From assembly GCA_024741835.1 (NCBI GenBank), contig JAENRP010000204.1:6413-32130 (forward strand): a stretch of DNA of 25,718 nucleotides, written 5' to 3'. A program made the translations under genes and the position numbers. This DNA is from Diplocarpon mali (lineage: Eukaryota > Ascomycota > Leotiomycetes > Helotiales > Drepanopezizaceae). Within the stretch, counting starts at the first letter, position 1. Each line of letters starts with the position of its first letter. The notes below the pieces were generated by a model. It saw only the letters and a program-made list of their open reading frames with translations. It ran no database searches and was not told the origin of the DNA. This document shows positions 1 to 9,835 of this stretch, in pieces.

Positions 1-178
1 CTTTTTTTTTTTTACCTTTAATAATAATATAGCCCTAGTTTAGACCTTTTAATATATTAGTTTTCTTACACTTAGGGTTTGCTAGTAATTAATATACTAT
101 TGCCTTAACTTGTATTATTTTATATTCTTTACTAATAGTAGTAGGGGCTACTACTTTTATTATTTAAGACATATATAG

Positions 179-297
179 AGACCTGAGATAGATAGGTCTT
201 ATAATATATATTATATGATCGGCGCAGGCCGGTAGTATAAAGACCTGAGATAGATAGGTCTTATAATATATATCATATAATCGGCGCAGGCCGGTAG
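179..297. repeat. 57-bp direct repeat, two copies, 62-bp period
   Basis: Copies lie at 179-235 and 241-297, separated by TATAA, and differ only at two positions, both transitions. Each copy starts with AGACCT, which is followed 11 bases later by AGGTCT (a small hairpin), then an ATATA-rich stretch, and ends in a GC-rich core GATCGGCGCAGGCCGGTAG. The GC-rich core stands out against the AT-rich surroundings. Function unknown; it could be a transposon-end subrepeat. Confidence 0.85.
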
Positions 298-474
298 GAG
301 GATAAAAGGGCCACCTTCTATATATAGAGATAGCGCGTATCGCCATAGTATTGAATATACCCCATACTTAGGACTTGTCCCCAATATCTTGTCTAAGAGA
401 GCCCGCTTGTGGTGCTTCCTCCTCTTGTTTTTAGGTCTTCCCTTAGGCCTATTCTTGTGTTGTCTCCTCCCCAA
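211..474 (-). CDS. possible small basic protein, doubtful
   Basis: An 87-codon open frame on the - strand begins with a strongly basic N-terminal third in which an AT-hook-like RPKGRPKNKRRK can be read, about residues 10-21. Its C-terminal half runs through both copies of the 57-bp repeat, so that part is repeat translation rather than conserved protein. I do not recognise a family. The absence of RIP-type stop codons is the only point in its favour. It may be a fragment of a transposon protein or a chance frame, and I give it low weight. Confidence 0.15.
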   Translation of the reverse strand: MGRRQHKNRPKGRPKNKRRKHHKRALLDKILGTSPKYGVYSILWRYALSLYIEGGPFILLPACADYMIYIIRPIYLRSLYYRPAPII

Positions 475-584
475 GTTTTATATTAGCTAGTATAAGGGCT
501 AGGCTTAATGCTAGTAAAGGAAGGCACTTAGTAAGGAGTTATAATAAAAGGAAGGTGAGTTTGCCGATTTTGAATAATAGCAAT

Positions 585-613
585 TTGACTTATAGTCCTA
601 GCCTAAGAGTCAA
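585..613. repeat. palindromic repeat copy 1 (in gypsy pol)
   Basis: TTGACT and AGTCAA flank an imperfect palindrome. In the pol frame it reads L-T-Y-S-P-S-L-R-V, the peptide typical of this repeat family. Confidence 0.8.
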
Positions 614-748
614 ATCTAGAATTTTAAAGAATAATGCAATCGGCGTTTTATTAGCTTAATAATTAAGAAAAAAGAAAAATAAGGTAGAGAAGAGAGTTCA
701 TTTTATAAATTTCGATAATTTACCAATTATTTTAAAAAACCTAAAAAC

Positions 749-773
749 CATTTATAGGCCGGACCTATAAGTG
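749..773. repeat. palindromic repeat copy 2 (in gypsy pol)
   Basis: A near-perfect palindrome with arms ATTTATAGG and CCTATAAGT. In the pol frame it reads T-I-Y-R-P-D-L-Q-V, with a RIP-type TAA at Q. Confidence 0.75.
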
Positions 774-2713
774 AAAAATAATAAAATTATTGATAATATT
801 TCTATTTATATACTTCAAATTAATGACTTAGAAAATCTTTTATTTATTTTTAAAAAAGAAAATTCGGACCGTTTTATAAGATTTGATAAAAAAGGAAAGA
901 AGTAGAAAAGCATAATACTAGCTAATATTCAAACTATATATAAAAGTAAGGTAAATAAAGTATAATTAATAAATTAGAGAATCTCTAATAGCTTAAAGCC
1001 TAAAGGCTTAGATAATTAGTTTAAATAAGACGAGAAGCTTTGACCTCTAAAGCTAGGTAGCAAATTCGATAAGTTTATTATAAGTAGATTTTCTAATAAA
1101 CCTATCGGATATTAGCTAATAAAAGAACGTTTTAATATACTAAAAATTGGAGATAACCTAATAGAGTAAGAACGCAAACTACTTTATAAAACCTTAATAA
1201 ATCAAAAGGACGCCTTAGCTTTTGATTAAACGGAACTTGGTCAAATTCGAAAAGAGGTCACGTCTTATATTAAGATTAAGATAATACCTTATAAAGCCTA
1301 GTAAAAGAAAACATTCGAAGTTCCTAAAGCTCTTTAAGAAAAGGTAATCGAAATATTAAAGGATAAGCTGAAATAAGGCATTCTCGAATTCTATAATAGC
1401 CCTTATAAGAATAAATAGTTCCTAATTGCTAAGAAAGAAAAGGGAACTTATAGACTAATAATAGTAGTAGTAGAGATAAACTAAGTAACTGTTAAGCACG
1501 CTAATATTCCTTCGAATATAGATGAGTTCTTAAATGAATTCGTAGGATTAACCTGCAGCTCTTTTATTAACTTCTTCTTTAGATATAACCAATTCATTCT
1601 TAATATTAAATCGAAAGATATAATAGTAATTCAAACCCCTCTTAAGCTACTTCAAATAATAAGATTACCTTAAGAGGCTATAAATTTAATTACTTAATTT
1701 ATCTAAGTAATTTATAAGATACTAGTAGATTATATACCTAATATTACGCTCCTTTATATAAATGATATAAGAGTAAAAGGATTAAGATCATTCTATAACT
1801 ATAAAGAAGTTCTCCTTAGTATATAATAATTTATAATAAAATACATTTAGAACCTGGACTAGGTACTTATACAATTCGAAAGGGCAAAAGCAACAGTTAG
1901 TCCGAAGTTATAATACTATCTTCTATTAATAGAAATTATTAATTTTATTATTAATTCTAATAGCCGAAGTCCTTAGAGAGCTAAAGTACTTAAAATTAAC
2001 AAATAGAAGAGGTATAATAATATAGTAAAAGCTTGCGCATTTATTAGTATTATAGTATACTATCGCATTTAGATCAAGGATTTTACTAAAAAGGCAATAC
2101 CTATTTATGCCTTATTTTAAAAAGGGGCTGAGTTTTAATAGGAGGAACCTTAAATAAAGGCTATAAAACAATTGAAGTAAGTATTGCTTAAAGCGCTATA
2201 TCTAATTAAAATAGATTATGAAGCTAACGCTAGGCTAATTATACTAATAGTTAATATAAGCTTAATTAAATGGGATACTATCCTTTAATAAGCTAATAGC
2301 TAATAGAAAAGATATTTAGCTTACTTTAAAAGTAGTCTTTAGAATTTAGTAGAGATAAAGTATAATACTATTAAATAGGAATGCAAAGGCGCCTTAAAGG
2401 TAATGAAAAAGATAAGAAGCGACCTTTATAGTACTTACTTCATCTTTAAAACTAATGCTAAAGTGCTAGTAGAATAATTGAATAAAGCTATAAGCGACCT
2501 ATTAGGAGCCTTACTAATAAATTAGATCGCTTAGATAAGACTAATAGACTTTGAAGTCAAATATATTCTAAGAATGAAAAACACTACTACCGACGGCCTT
2601 TTAAGAAGAACTTATCCTTACCCCTTTAATTTAATTAAAGAAGATGAAATAGATATTAATAAGTAGGTAGAGATTAAAGTTAGTTATCTATTAATATATC
2701 GCCTTAAAGGGAC

Positions 2714-2742
2714 TTGACTCGCAAGCTTAGCCTATAAGTCAA
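2714..2742. repeat. palindromic repeat copy 3 (in gypsy pol)
   Basis: Arms are TTGACTCGCAAG and CTATAAGTCAA. It lies between the RNase H and the integrase zinc-binding region. The pol frame stays open across it, but the palindrome is read in a different register (L-A-S-L-A-Y) from the other coding copies. Confidence 0.8.
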
Positions 2743-3120
2743 ATAAGAGGATTTTATTACCTAACTACTTAAGTGACTTTAAAGAAATTGTAAAATTTTT
2801 AATTATACTTAGATAATTAAAGATAGTTTCTCTTAAGGATTTTCAGAAGTTTAAAGCTAAAGCTTTAATTTATTTAGTATAAGAAAGGCGGTTATTTAAA
2901 AGAAGCGATAACTCATTTCTTATATAACTCTATTTAAATAATAACAAATTATAAGCTAAGGCTATTTAAGATGTTTATAAGGAGACAGGCTATTAAGGAG
3001 CTAAGTCCACTTACTATTAGCTCTTAAGAAAATTCTTTTAGAAAGGTTCTTTTAAGAACTGCAAAGCTTTTATAAAAAGCTATATCCCTTATTAGAAATG
3101 AAAACCTAGTTATAAGGAGA

Positions 3121-3125
3121 ATCTC
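3121..3125. repeat. target site duplication of outer copia, left copy
   Basis: ATCTC directly precedes the 5' LTR and is repeated exactly at 16820-16824 after the 3' LTR. Five bases is the usual length for Ty1/copia integration. Confidence 0.9.
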
Positions 3126-3322
3126 TATCGTACAGAATGGACGGAGTCTCCACTTATTCTGGAGACCCTCTACGTGACTATGCTAAGTCATAGACTCTCC
3201 CTTTTCTTTCCGAAGTCTTCTTACCATATATATACTAGATAAAAATACAATTAATTATCTTCTCCTACTTCTGCGAGCCTCTTAAGCGACTTAATAAAGG
3301 CCCTTTAGCCGACTGTACTATA
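3126..3322 (+). repeat. 5' LTR of outer copia
   Basis: This 197-bp LTR pairs with 16623-16819 without a gap. I count about 29 mismatches, all transitions but one, with the mutated base sometimes in one copy and sometimes in the other. The start reads TAT (TGT after G-to-A) and the end reads ATA (ACA in the 3' copy), consistent with canonical TGT...ACA ends. Confidence 0.93.
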
Positions 3323-3333
3323 GTTATAAGCCC
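3323..3333 (+). promoter_or_regulatory. primer binding site, initiator tRNA-Met anticodon-arm type
   Basis: GTTATAAGCCC directly follows the 5' LTR. The complement of the anticodon stem-loop of fungal initiator tRNA-Met contains GTTATGAGCCC, so the match is complete except for one RIP-type G-to-A change. This points to priming by a cleaved half-tRNA, as known for Drosophila copia, rather than by the tRNA 3' end. Confidence 0.65.
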
Positions 3334-3599
3334 TATAAGCACTTTAATATGCTTTCTCTTTGCATGCAACTGGCTAAAGGGCCCTTTAAGCTCTTAACCG
3401 ACTCTTTAAGTATTTATAACAACTCGAAGGACTTTCATTTTTAATTAATAAATCTCTATTTTCTAATCGAACCTTATTTGCAAACTCTATTTATATACCT
3501 AACCTTTTTATTAGACTCTATTTAATATATCTAACTCTTTAAGCATCTCTAAGCCTTGCCTTAATACCTTTGCCTTTTAAGTAAAGTAGTTTAATAAAT

Positions 3600-3932
3600 A
3601 TATATTCTTTGCTAAGCTTTATAATATTACTATTTTTACTAATCTAAGACTTTTATTTAAGTCAATTATAAAGACTAAGCCTTAAGCTCCCTTTATATAA
3701 GAGCTTAAGGAATTAGAAACGGCCAACTTCTGTATATTATACGCAAGGTTATATAAAGAGTATATAGCGACTTTATTTAAATAGATTTACGCCTGCTTTC
3801 CCTTAGGAGATTTATTAAAAGCTCCTCTTTTATAGGCTTTTTATAAAGATATTAAGGATAAATATAAAATCTTAATAAAAGAGTACCTTATGCGTAAGGA
3901 GACTTAAAAGACCTAATGTAAATACTATAAAC
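3600..3932 (+). pseudogene. outer copia gag relic, 5' part
   Basis: This is the N-terminal part of the Gag capsid protein frame of the outer copia, with an uncertain start. A single + frame reads through segments such as KELETANFCILYARLYKEYI (about 3698-3760) and FYKDIKDKYKILIKEYLM (about 3838-3891), interrupted only by TAA/TAG. It is cut at 3932 by the nested element and continues at 10036: codons ending CKYYK join LLLE*VSKTIDRTLLASI across the empty site. Gag is poorly conserved, so identity rests on position and on the continuing frame. Confidence 0.65.
3928..3932. repeat. target site duplication of inner copia, left copy
   Basis: TAAAC flanks the left LTR and is repeated at 10031-10035. 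Because LTR ends and flanks share TA, a 9-base match TATAAACTA is also seen. The 5-bp reading gives LTR ends TATTGAG/CTCAATA, i.e. TGTTGAG/CTCAACA before RIP. Confidence 0.85.
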
Positions 3933-4127
3933 TATTGAGCTTAAGTGAGTCGGCGCAGTAGGTATAGGAAACTTCTAAAGGTCGATGGTCGATATATTAG
4001 TAAGAGTTAGGAAAGGAAGGTTACCCCTTTCTTCCCTATAGCTATATACGTATTAATATCCTATTGATTAAGCAGTAGGGTTATATGATAATATATTAGA
4101 GTGATAGCTGTATTACCTATCTCAATA
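3933..4127 (-). repeat. 3' LTR of inner copia
   Basis: This is the 195-bp LTR on the left side, the 3' LTR in element orientation. It pairs without gaps with 9836-10030. The ends TATTGAG and CTCAATA form a 7-bp terminal inverted repeat. Confidence 0.93.
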
Positions 4128-4141
4128 CCCCTACTTAAACC
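4128..4141 (-). promoter_or_regulatory. polypurine tract of inner copia
   Basis: On the - strand this reads GGTTTAAGTAGGGG and abuts the 3' LTR. Its position and the AAGTAGGGG purine run fit a plus-strand primer, although TTT interrupts the tract. Confidence 0.6.
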
Positions 4142-4263
4142 TTACTCCAATTGACCTGCAGTTAAGAAAATAATAATTATCCTTTTGCGCTAATCCAATT
4201 CCTAGGTATCTCTTTAAATTAAAAACAATTAATTAATAGCAACTTCTATTAAAATTACCAATC

Positions 4264-4416
4264 CTACTCGTAGGGTAGGACTAGGAGTCAAATTTCCTAA
4301 AAGATATTCTTTTATAAGACTATATAACTTGACTTATAGTCTAGGCCTAGGAGTCAATCTAAAAACTTTCCTTTATAAGACTATATAACCTAACTCGCGG
4401 GGTAGGCCTAAGAGTC
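4264..4416. repeat. three palindromic repeats in the inner copia 3' region
   Basis: Copies lie at about 4264-4290, 4329-4357 and 4391-4416. Between them lie similar spacers containing CTTTTATAAGACTATATAAC, so the unit is a tandem repeat of roughly 61-66 bp. The spacings (66 and 61) are not all multiples of three, unlike the coding array at 7527-7910. That fits a position after the end of pol. Confidence 0.8.
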
Positions 4417-4429
4417 GTCCTTAAGCCTG

Positions 4430-6080
4430 CTAAGCCCCTACTGTCTTCTATAACCTTAGCATATCTTTAAATGCTTTGAACTTTGCAACTATCTTTAATA
4501 GCTTTATAAATCTATCTACTACCATTCGATCGGTTGGAATATAGGTGATTGATAACTTATTCTTTATAATAAGATTGCAAATAAAGTAGTAGGCAATATT
4601 AATATATTTCGATCGCTTATATAAGTGTGGATTCTTTGCAAGTGCAATCGCCCTTGTATTATTTGCTTAGAGATTAATATAGTTCCTATCTCATTTAATA
4701 TACTTAATAAAACCTATATCTTTTAGAACTTAGGCGATCTATAATCCTTACTTGCAATTTGATAATATTAATATATATTCGGCCTTAGTACTTGCGGTAG
4801 CTACTGATTTCTGCTTTCTACTTTCCTACAATATAGGTCTGCTATATAGCACTGCTACGCTTTTAGATATACTTTTCCGACCTTTTATATTTGCCTAATT
4901 AGAATTAGTATATACCTTAAGCTTTGCACTTATATATTTTATTAGTCTATATCTTACCTTTTATATGATTATCAATTGAAGGTACCTTCTAAGTCGCTTA
5001 ATTGCATTTTTATATTAAATCGTCGGATCCTTTAAGTTCTGATTAAGTTGCCTAGTGATAAAGGCGATATCTAGTCTTATATATACTATAGTATATATAA
5101 TTGCTCTAATATCCTATTAATACTTCTTCAGATCTCCTCTCTACTCATTTTCATTAGTAGGCTCTAACTTGTTATACTTTCCTTTAATTAGAGTACGCTT
5201 TAGCTTAAAGTTAGGAGTATAAGTGGAAAGTCCTATTCAGTCTAGGATCTTCTTAATATACTGCTCTTAATCTAATTAGAGTTCTTAAGTGGAGCGGTTC
5301 CTTATAACGTAGATGCTAAGGATCTTATAAATTCCCCCTAGATCCTTAGTATTAAAACGTTTCCAAATTGTTATAAAGAACTAATCCAATTGAGTAGTTG
5401 TTTTCGCAGCTATAGTAATATCGTCGATATATAGTAGCAACTTGATTCTACGCTTAGCATAGGTAAATAGACAAGGGTTAGCTAGGCTTTGAATAAATCC
5501 CATTTTCATTAAAGCAGAGCTATATAAGAGGTTCTAATTATAGGCTGATTATTTAAGCCTATAGATACTATAGAGTATATAAAAAGAGTGGCCAGCGTAT
5601 ATAGGAATACTATCAGGTCGGGAGAGAAAAATCCGTTCTTTTATAATCGCTTTAATAAATGCATTTTTAATATTATACTATCTGCATTTAAGGTCCTTAG
5701 CAGCTACTATTGCTATAAATATGCAAAGGGTATCTATGCGAACTGTTAGTGCGAACGTATCGAAATAGTCTTTTCTATACTATTAAGAGAAGCCCTTAGC
5801 TATAAGCCTTGCCTTATAACGCTTTAGGGTTCCATCTACATATATCTTAATTATAAAGACCTATTTTATTAATACTAGGTTCACGTCCTTTAGCGTTAGT
5901 TCCTCTATCTATATACTATTTGCAATAAGAGAGCTTATCTCCTCTTAGATTGCCTTACTCTATACTGCTCTATTCTCTAGGTCGTTAATAGCTTTATTAT
6001 ACGTCTTTAGAAGAGAGATTTTCATTATTCCTTTAGCGGCTAGGAACGCATTATCTTTATCAAAGCTCTATTAAAGTTCG
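4430..6080 (-). pseudogene. inner copia reverse transcriptase and RNase H relic
   Basis: The - strand frame reads a copia-type RT from about 6080 down to 5130 and an RNase H down to about 4440. The RT catalytic box is intact as YIDDITI at 5411-5431, followed by the copia-typical G-G-I-Y-K-I-L-x-I-Y and R-x-R-x-T-Q-E-L region. RNase H shows an STEAEY-like motif near 4790 (family A-E-A-E-Y) and a conserved C-terminal TDRMVVDRF at about 4510-4540. Stops are RIP-type. It lies downstream of the integrase at 6530-7470 in the same polyprotein. Family assignment is firm; the gene cannot be expressed as one protein. Confidence 0.9.
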
Positions 6081-6529
6081 AGCTTATAGATCCTATGCGC
6101 TATTATAGCCTAGATATGCTTAGATTTGCGTTTATTTAAGGTGTCTTCCAGTTCTAAGTCTCTATTCCTCTTTAAAGACGTAGGTTCGGCTATAGGTTCT
6201 ATAAGCTTATTATTTAAGGAATCGCTTTCTAATAATAGAGGCTTATTATTACTTATACCTATTTTAGGAATATCCTTTACTATAGGCGCTTTAATTAAAG
6301 GGACGATAATATCGAAGTTGTTTTATACTTTAAGCAGTTCGCGGACGATAGGAATAGTCTATTCGGCCTTTAGATAACTAACTAGTTATCGATCAGCAGG
6401 TGCGCTTAATATGCCTAAGCTAAGAGAAAGGGGTTATTAGTTCGGCTTAATAGTATTACTATCAAGTAGTATACCTTGCGAATCTCTAGGTATGCGGAGC
6501 TTTAAGGATAGCTTTTCCCTATTTTAAGA

Positions 6530-7500
6530 TTCGTCGAACTCAACTATTAAGGATATGATTACTCGCCTTAGATCTAGCGCGTATACTATCTATTGCTTTA
6601 TTATCTATTTAATATACCTAATAAATATATACTCTCTACCTTAGTCTATTAGCTTCTTGCTTTTTATACCCGCGGGCTAGGACTTCGGGCTAATATAAGA
6701 GTAGCAGACGCTTTTAAAGACGCGGATATAGTCTAGGCTTGGTTTCTATTTAAAATATGCCTTATATAGCGATATTCGAGTGCTACTAACTATTAGTCCA
6801 CTACCTATTCTATTTCGCAAGTATATGTCTGCTTTAATCGTAAGGTCTTAGAATTCTAATAGTAGGTTAGTATCTTATAGTAGAGCGCGATAGTCAGTCT
6901 TTACTTATTAGATACTTCGCTTAATAATGCTATTTTAATAAGAACCTTTATATATTATAATTAGTTTATAATAAACTCCTTATTTTGCTTATTCATTAAG
7001 CTTTGCCTTAATTTCTAATGTATTATCAGACCTAATAGCTATTAGCTTTAACTAGGTCCGGCGTTCCTCTATCACTTTTTAAGTTTCTAACTTTTCTATA
7101 AGCTTAAATTTAGTCTTAGCGCAAATGGTCTATATCTGCCAAGTGGAGTTATCTACTATTTGAGAAAACCAATTATTTCCTTTAATTAAGGTTGTGAATA
7201 GTCTAGCAGTATCGATAGATATTAGCGCTAGTATCGAATCTTTCTATAGACTGAGCTTAGTTCGCATCCGATTTCGAAGTTTTATCAGCTTGCAAATTCG
7301 GCACACTAGGCGATCCTTCGGTACTTAGATCTTCTGTTTTAGGGTCGAGACCTTATGCAGGCCCTTCAATTTCTCTAGCCTTAGATGCGCGAATCTTCTA
7401 TGCATTAGCTAATACCTTAATAGGCTTTCGGCTTCTAATAGCTTTAATAGCCTATTGTTAGTCGATACTTTATTATCGGCGGCTAAAAAGGACTAGTAAT
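6530..7500 (-). pseudogene. inner copia GAG-pre-integrase and integrase relic
   Basis: On the - strand the GAG-pre-integrase/zinc-binding module reads YQLMHRRFAHLRLEKLKGLH (about 7355-7415) and then VCRICKLIKLR (about 7275-7310). All His and Cys ligands of the HHCC type are preserved. The integrase core follows with SIDTARLF near 7205 and IRSDNTLEIKAQL near 7045, corresponding to the two catalytic Asp segments. The Glu segment further down is too degraded for me to place. Immediately N-terminal to the HHCC module (higher coordinates) is the palindrome array, inside the same frame. The polyprotein continues into RT near 6080 through a poorly conserved linker. Confidence 0.85.
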
Positions 7501-7526
7501 AGCAGTTTAAGGTTTTGCTATTTTCC

Positions 7527-7910
7527 AATTGCAAGCCCGGCTTAAGAGTCGTTTTTAGTAAAACCGCGAGATCTACTCGCGGTCCTAGCTTAAGAGTCGA
7601 TTTCTTAAAAATGGCAAGATCTACTCGCGGTCCTAGCTTAGGAGTCGTCTCTAACGAATTCGCGAATTTCACTCGCGGTCCTAGCCTAAGAGTCATTTCT
7701 GCGAATTTCACTTGCGATCCTAGCCTAAGAGTTGTTATTAGCGAATTTGCAGAATCCACTTGCGGTCCTGGCCTAAGAGTCATTTCTATCAAATTCACTT
7801 ATAATCCTAACTTAAGAGTCTATCCATTCTCCTTATCCTCGCTTAATTGTATTAAGGCGGAGAGTGCACTTTCCTTAAAGGAATTCACTTATAGGTCTAG
7901 CCTAAGAGTC
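7527..7910 (-). repeat. in-frame array of eight palindromic repeats
   Basis: Eight 24-bp palindrome units lie at 7527, 7575, 7623, 7671, 7710, 7758, 7797 and 7887. Start-to-start spacings are 48, 48, 48, 39, 48, 39 and 90, all multiples of three. On the - strand the units read T-L-K/R-L-G-P-R-V inside the inner copia polyprotein, between protease and GAG-pre-integrase. Spacers are similar but not identical (GAATTCGC-like). Because the units are palindromes both strands stay open: 7515-7943 on + and 7493-7798 on -. The + frame is a shadow of the coding - frame. Confidence 0.9.
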
Positions 7911-7996
7911 AATTTCTATAATATTACCTTTAAGATAATATAAAGTCTATTTTTAATTTTAGCTTTAAAGATCACTTTATAATTATTATTTATAAA

Positions 7997-9440
7997 TTAT
8001 ATAAATTGATTATTAAAAACTCCTATATAATTTAACTTTATATAAATCTTATAGCTAGATAAGAGATTGATGCTTAAGCTAGGCATAAGGAGAACATTTT
8101 GCAAAAGGAAAGAAATGCTAGCGATATTCATCTTTACTATACCTATTAAGTCTATATATAACCTTCTACTACTAACTTTAATAGAGCGCCTTTTTATTTT
8201 AGTAAGCGGGCCTTTAAATAGGTAGGGTTTATTAGTCATATATACTATATAACTAGTATCACTATACTAATTGGATTTAAGGATCTTATAAAAATCGGCT
8301 TTTAAGATATAAGCATCTTTATTATAATTATTATCTAAATTATCAGAAGTGGATTTAGGTTTAAATAACCTACTATTATTATTAAAGGTATCTACTAAAG
8401 TTCTGACTGAATAGCCTTTTCCTTTGCCTTTCCTTAATAGTTGCAGCCTTTAGCGGGATAAGGGCAGTTTGCTTCTTAACTTCTGCTTTAATTGCTTCTT
8501 AATATTAAAGCTAGCAACTATATTAATTAGTTGCCTTCTAACTTTACAATTAGTAATATTATAAGCACTATTATAAAAGTAGTATCTCTAATAAGCTCAA
8601 GGGCTCGTCCTACGCTCCTTCCTTTTCTTAGGCTTATCGTTGCCCTATAATATGGCATTTGCCGATTTAGAGTATCCTTTAAGGTCTTACTTAACAGTTT
8701 GAAGGAGGTCGATCTTCTTATAGATCTTAAGGTTAGGTTGGATAAGAAGAAATTGTTTTATAATAGCAAACTTAAGAGAGAGGCTATTAAGTAGGAAATT
8801 AAAAAGCTGAGTTTCCCTAAAAGTTATAGCTATCCTAGGATCTGCAGCTCTTACTCTCCTTCTTACTTTATATAGTATAGACTAGGTAGAGTCTATATTT
8901 ATATTTATATCCTTGCTATCTTTGTCTTTTCTATATTAAAATGAAGTGATCCGCTATAATAGATGCTAGGTATTAAGGGCAGTTATCTAAGAGTATTTTG
9001 CCTTTAAAGTATCCTATCTTATCTTTGCATTATTATGAACTTAAATAAAATCTCGGTCTTTATCGCTTAAACCTCTATTAATCTTAAGCTTACATTTAGC
9101 TAAGGCCAGCTTATACTCCTTCTCCTTTTTTATATTTAAAATCTGCCTTTAAGATTCTTAGTTATTATCTACTAAAGCTCCTAGGCTAAGCTTATTTAGT
9201 ATATCTGGCAAATCCTTAATAGTTATATTAGCTGTTGAAGTAGAAGTAGACGAATTAGTAGAGGGAGTATAGGAGGCTGTTCTTGCGTATTTAATAAGTG
9301 TCTTTTAAATCGCTATTTCAATGCCTTTGCTCTTAAAGTAAAGCTCTAAATCGTCGAACTATCGTTATTAGTTCTTTTAAAAGAGTTAAAGGTCTCTAGG
9401 CTTAGTGTTTCGATCGGAATCGGATGCTATTACCGTTTCA
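7997..9440 (-). pseudogene. inner copia gag and protease relic
   Basis: The - strand Gag frame begins near 9440-9400 (FDDLELYFKSKGIEI at about 9325-9365, then a Ser/Thr-rich stretch). A region homologous to retrotransposon Gag runs at about 8690-9080 (RETQLFNFLLNSLSL near 8800). A decayed zinc knuckle lies at about 8545-8595, where Cys and Gly positions read as Tyr, Asn or Ser, next to a basic stretch. Protease follows near 8231-8275, with the catalytic triad read as D-T-S (family D-T/S-G) ahead of Y-M-T-N. The segment 7997-8239 (80 codons) has escaped stops and corresponds to the protease body, including NVLLMPSLSINLLS (family N-V-L-Y-V-P-x-L-x-x-N-L-L-S). The exact start is uncertain. Confidence 0.82.
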
Positions 9441-9589
9441 AATAGAATTGCGTTTAAAATCAAATAAATTAAATAGTTAAGGGCACTCCTCCTATCGAAA
9501 AGTTGAAATGATTAAATAGTAGGTATTATAAAAGTATTAAATAGGGAAGAAGTCCTCTTATCGAAAAGGGTTTTTAGGCTATAACGCAG

Positions 9590-9715
9590 GGAATCATACC
9601 TCCTACGAAATATAGTAAAGCAAGGAATTATACCTCTTATAGTACTAAAGGGTTATAGAGCAAGGAATCACACCTCTTGCAATACAGGTTAGTTGAATAG
9701 GGAATCATACCTCTT
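9590..9715 (-). repeat. short repeats in the inner copia 5' leader
   Basis: Four copies of GGAATCATACCTCTT (written on +) lie at 9590-9604, 9624-9638, 9664-9678 and 9701-9715, with periods of 34, 40 and 37. Less similar TCCTCYTATCGAAAAG pieces lie at about 9487 and 9551. They fall between the primer site and gag, where packaging or dimerisation signals are expected in LTR elements. That role is inference. Confidence 0.75.
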
Positions 9716-9824
9716 ATTCGCCGATTGCTCGCCTCTTACTATAAGTCTCGTTCAACTTCCTATTAATAGTTATAGCGCAAGTGCTTTCTAAGGGAAGTTA
9801 ATAATCTATTATCGGTCTATCTAA

Positions 9825-9835
9825 GGCTTATAACC
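9825..9835 (-). promoter_or_regulatory. primer binding site of inner copia, initiator tRNA-Met type
   Basis: On the - strand GGTTATAAGCC abuts the 5' LTR. It equals the complement of the initiator tRNA-Met anticodon arm (GGTTATGAGCC) with one G-to-A change, and matches the site of the outer element. Confidence 0.65.

Larger units (their letters stand above)
1..482. other. AT-rich left edge, unassigned sequence
   Basis: This stretch begins with a run of T (poly-A on the - strand) and is followed by AT-rich sequence with no reading frame I can assign to a known family. It holds a two-copy direct repeat and a short basic - strand frame, listed separately. The gypsy reading frame that starts near 483 does not continue into it: a stop lies near 432 and no gag-like sequence is visible. 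The gypsy element is therefore probably truncated or interrupted at about this point. The T run could be the tail of a - strand non-LTR element, but no LINE domain is visible to support that. Confidence 0.5.
483..3125 (+). pseudogene. Ty3/gypsy pol relic, N-terminal part (RT, RNase H, start of integrase)
   Basis: This is a retrotransposon polyprotein, inactive. One + frame holds from about 483 to the breakpoint at 3125 with TAA/TAG at Gln or Trp positions. In order: an N-terminal region carrying two palindrome insertions (585, 749); a gypsy-type reverse transcriptase from about 1270, with the active-site box read as YIND at 1755-1766 (family Y-x-D-D, first Asp changed to Asn); an RNase H from about 2100 to 2610, with TNAKVLV at about 2450 (family TDA) and a TTTDGLLRR-like end near 2600; and an integrase zinc-binding region at about 2985-3125 in which His and Cys ligands read as Tyr. 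The frame is then cut by the outer copia element and resumes at 16825. No ATG or gag is visible upstream, so the 5' end is missing. Family assignment is firm; function is lost through RIP. Confidence 0.9.

Noticed and set aside
1..13. Poly-A tail of a - strand LINE
   Set aside because: Only a T run at the window edge; no endonuclease or LINE RT sequence next to it.
6126..6377. A + strand gene of 83 codons
   Set aside because: It lies antisense to the integrase-RT linker of the inner copia and shows no independent support.
7527..7910. CRISPR-like array (24-bp palindromic repeats with short spacers)
   Set aside because: Spacers are similar to one another and are coding, spacing is in codon steps, and the array lies in a fungal copia polyprotein with no cas genes.
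7515..7943. A 142-codon + strand gene
   Set aside because: It is the antisense of the coding palindrome array; palindromes keep both strands open.
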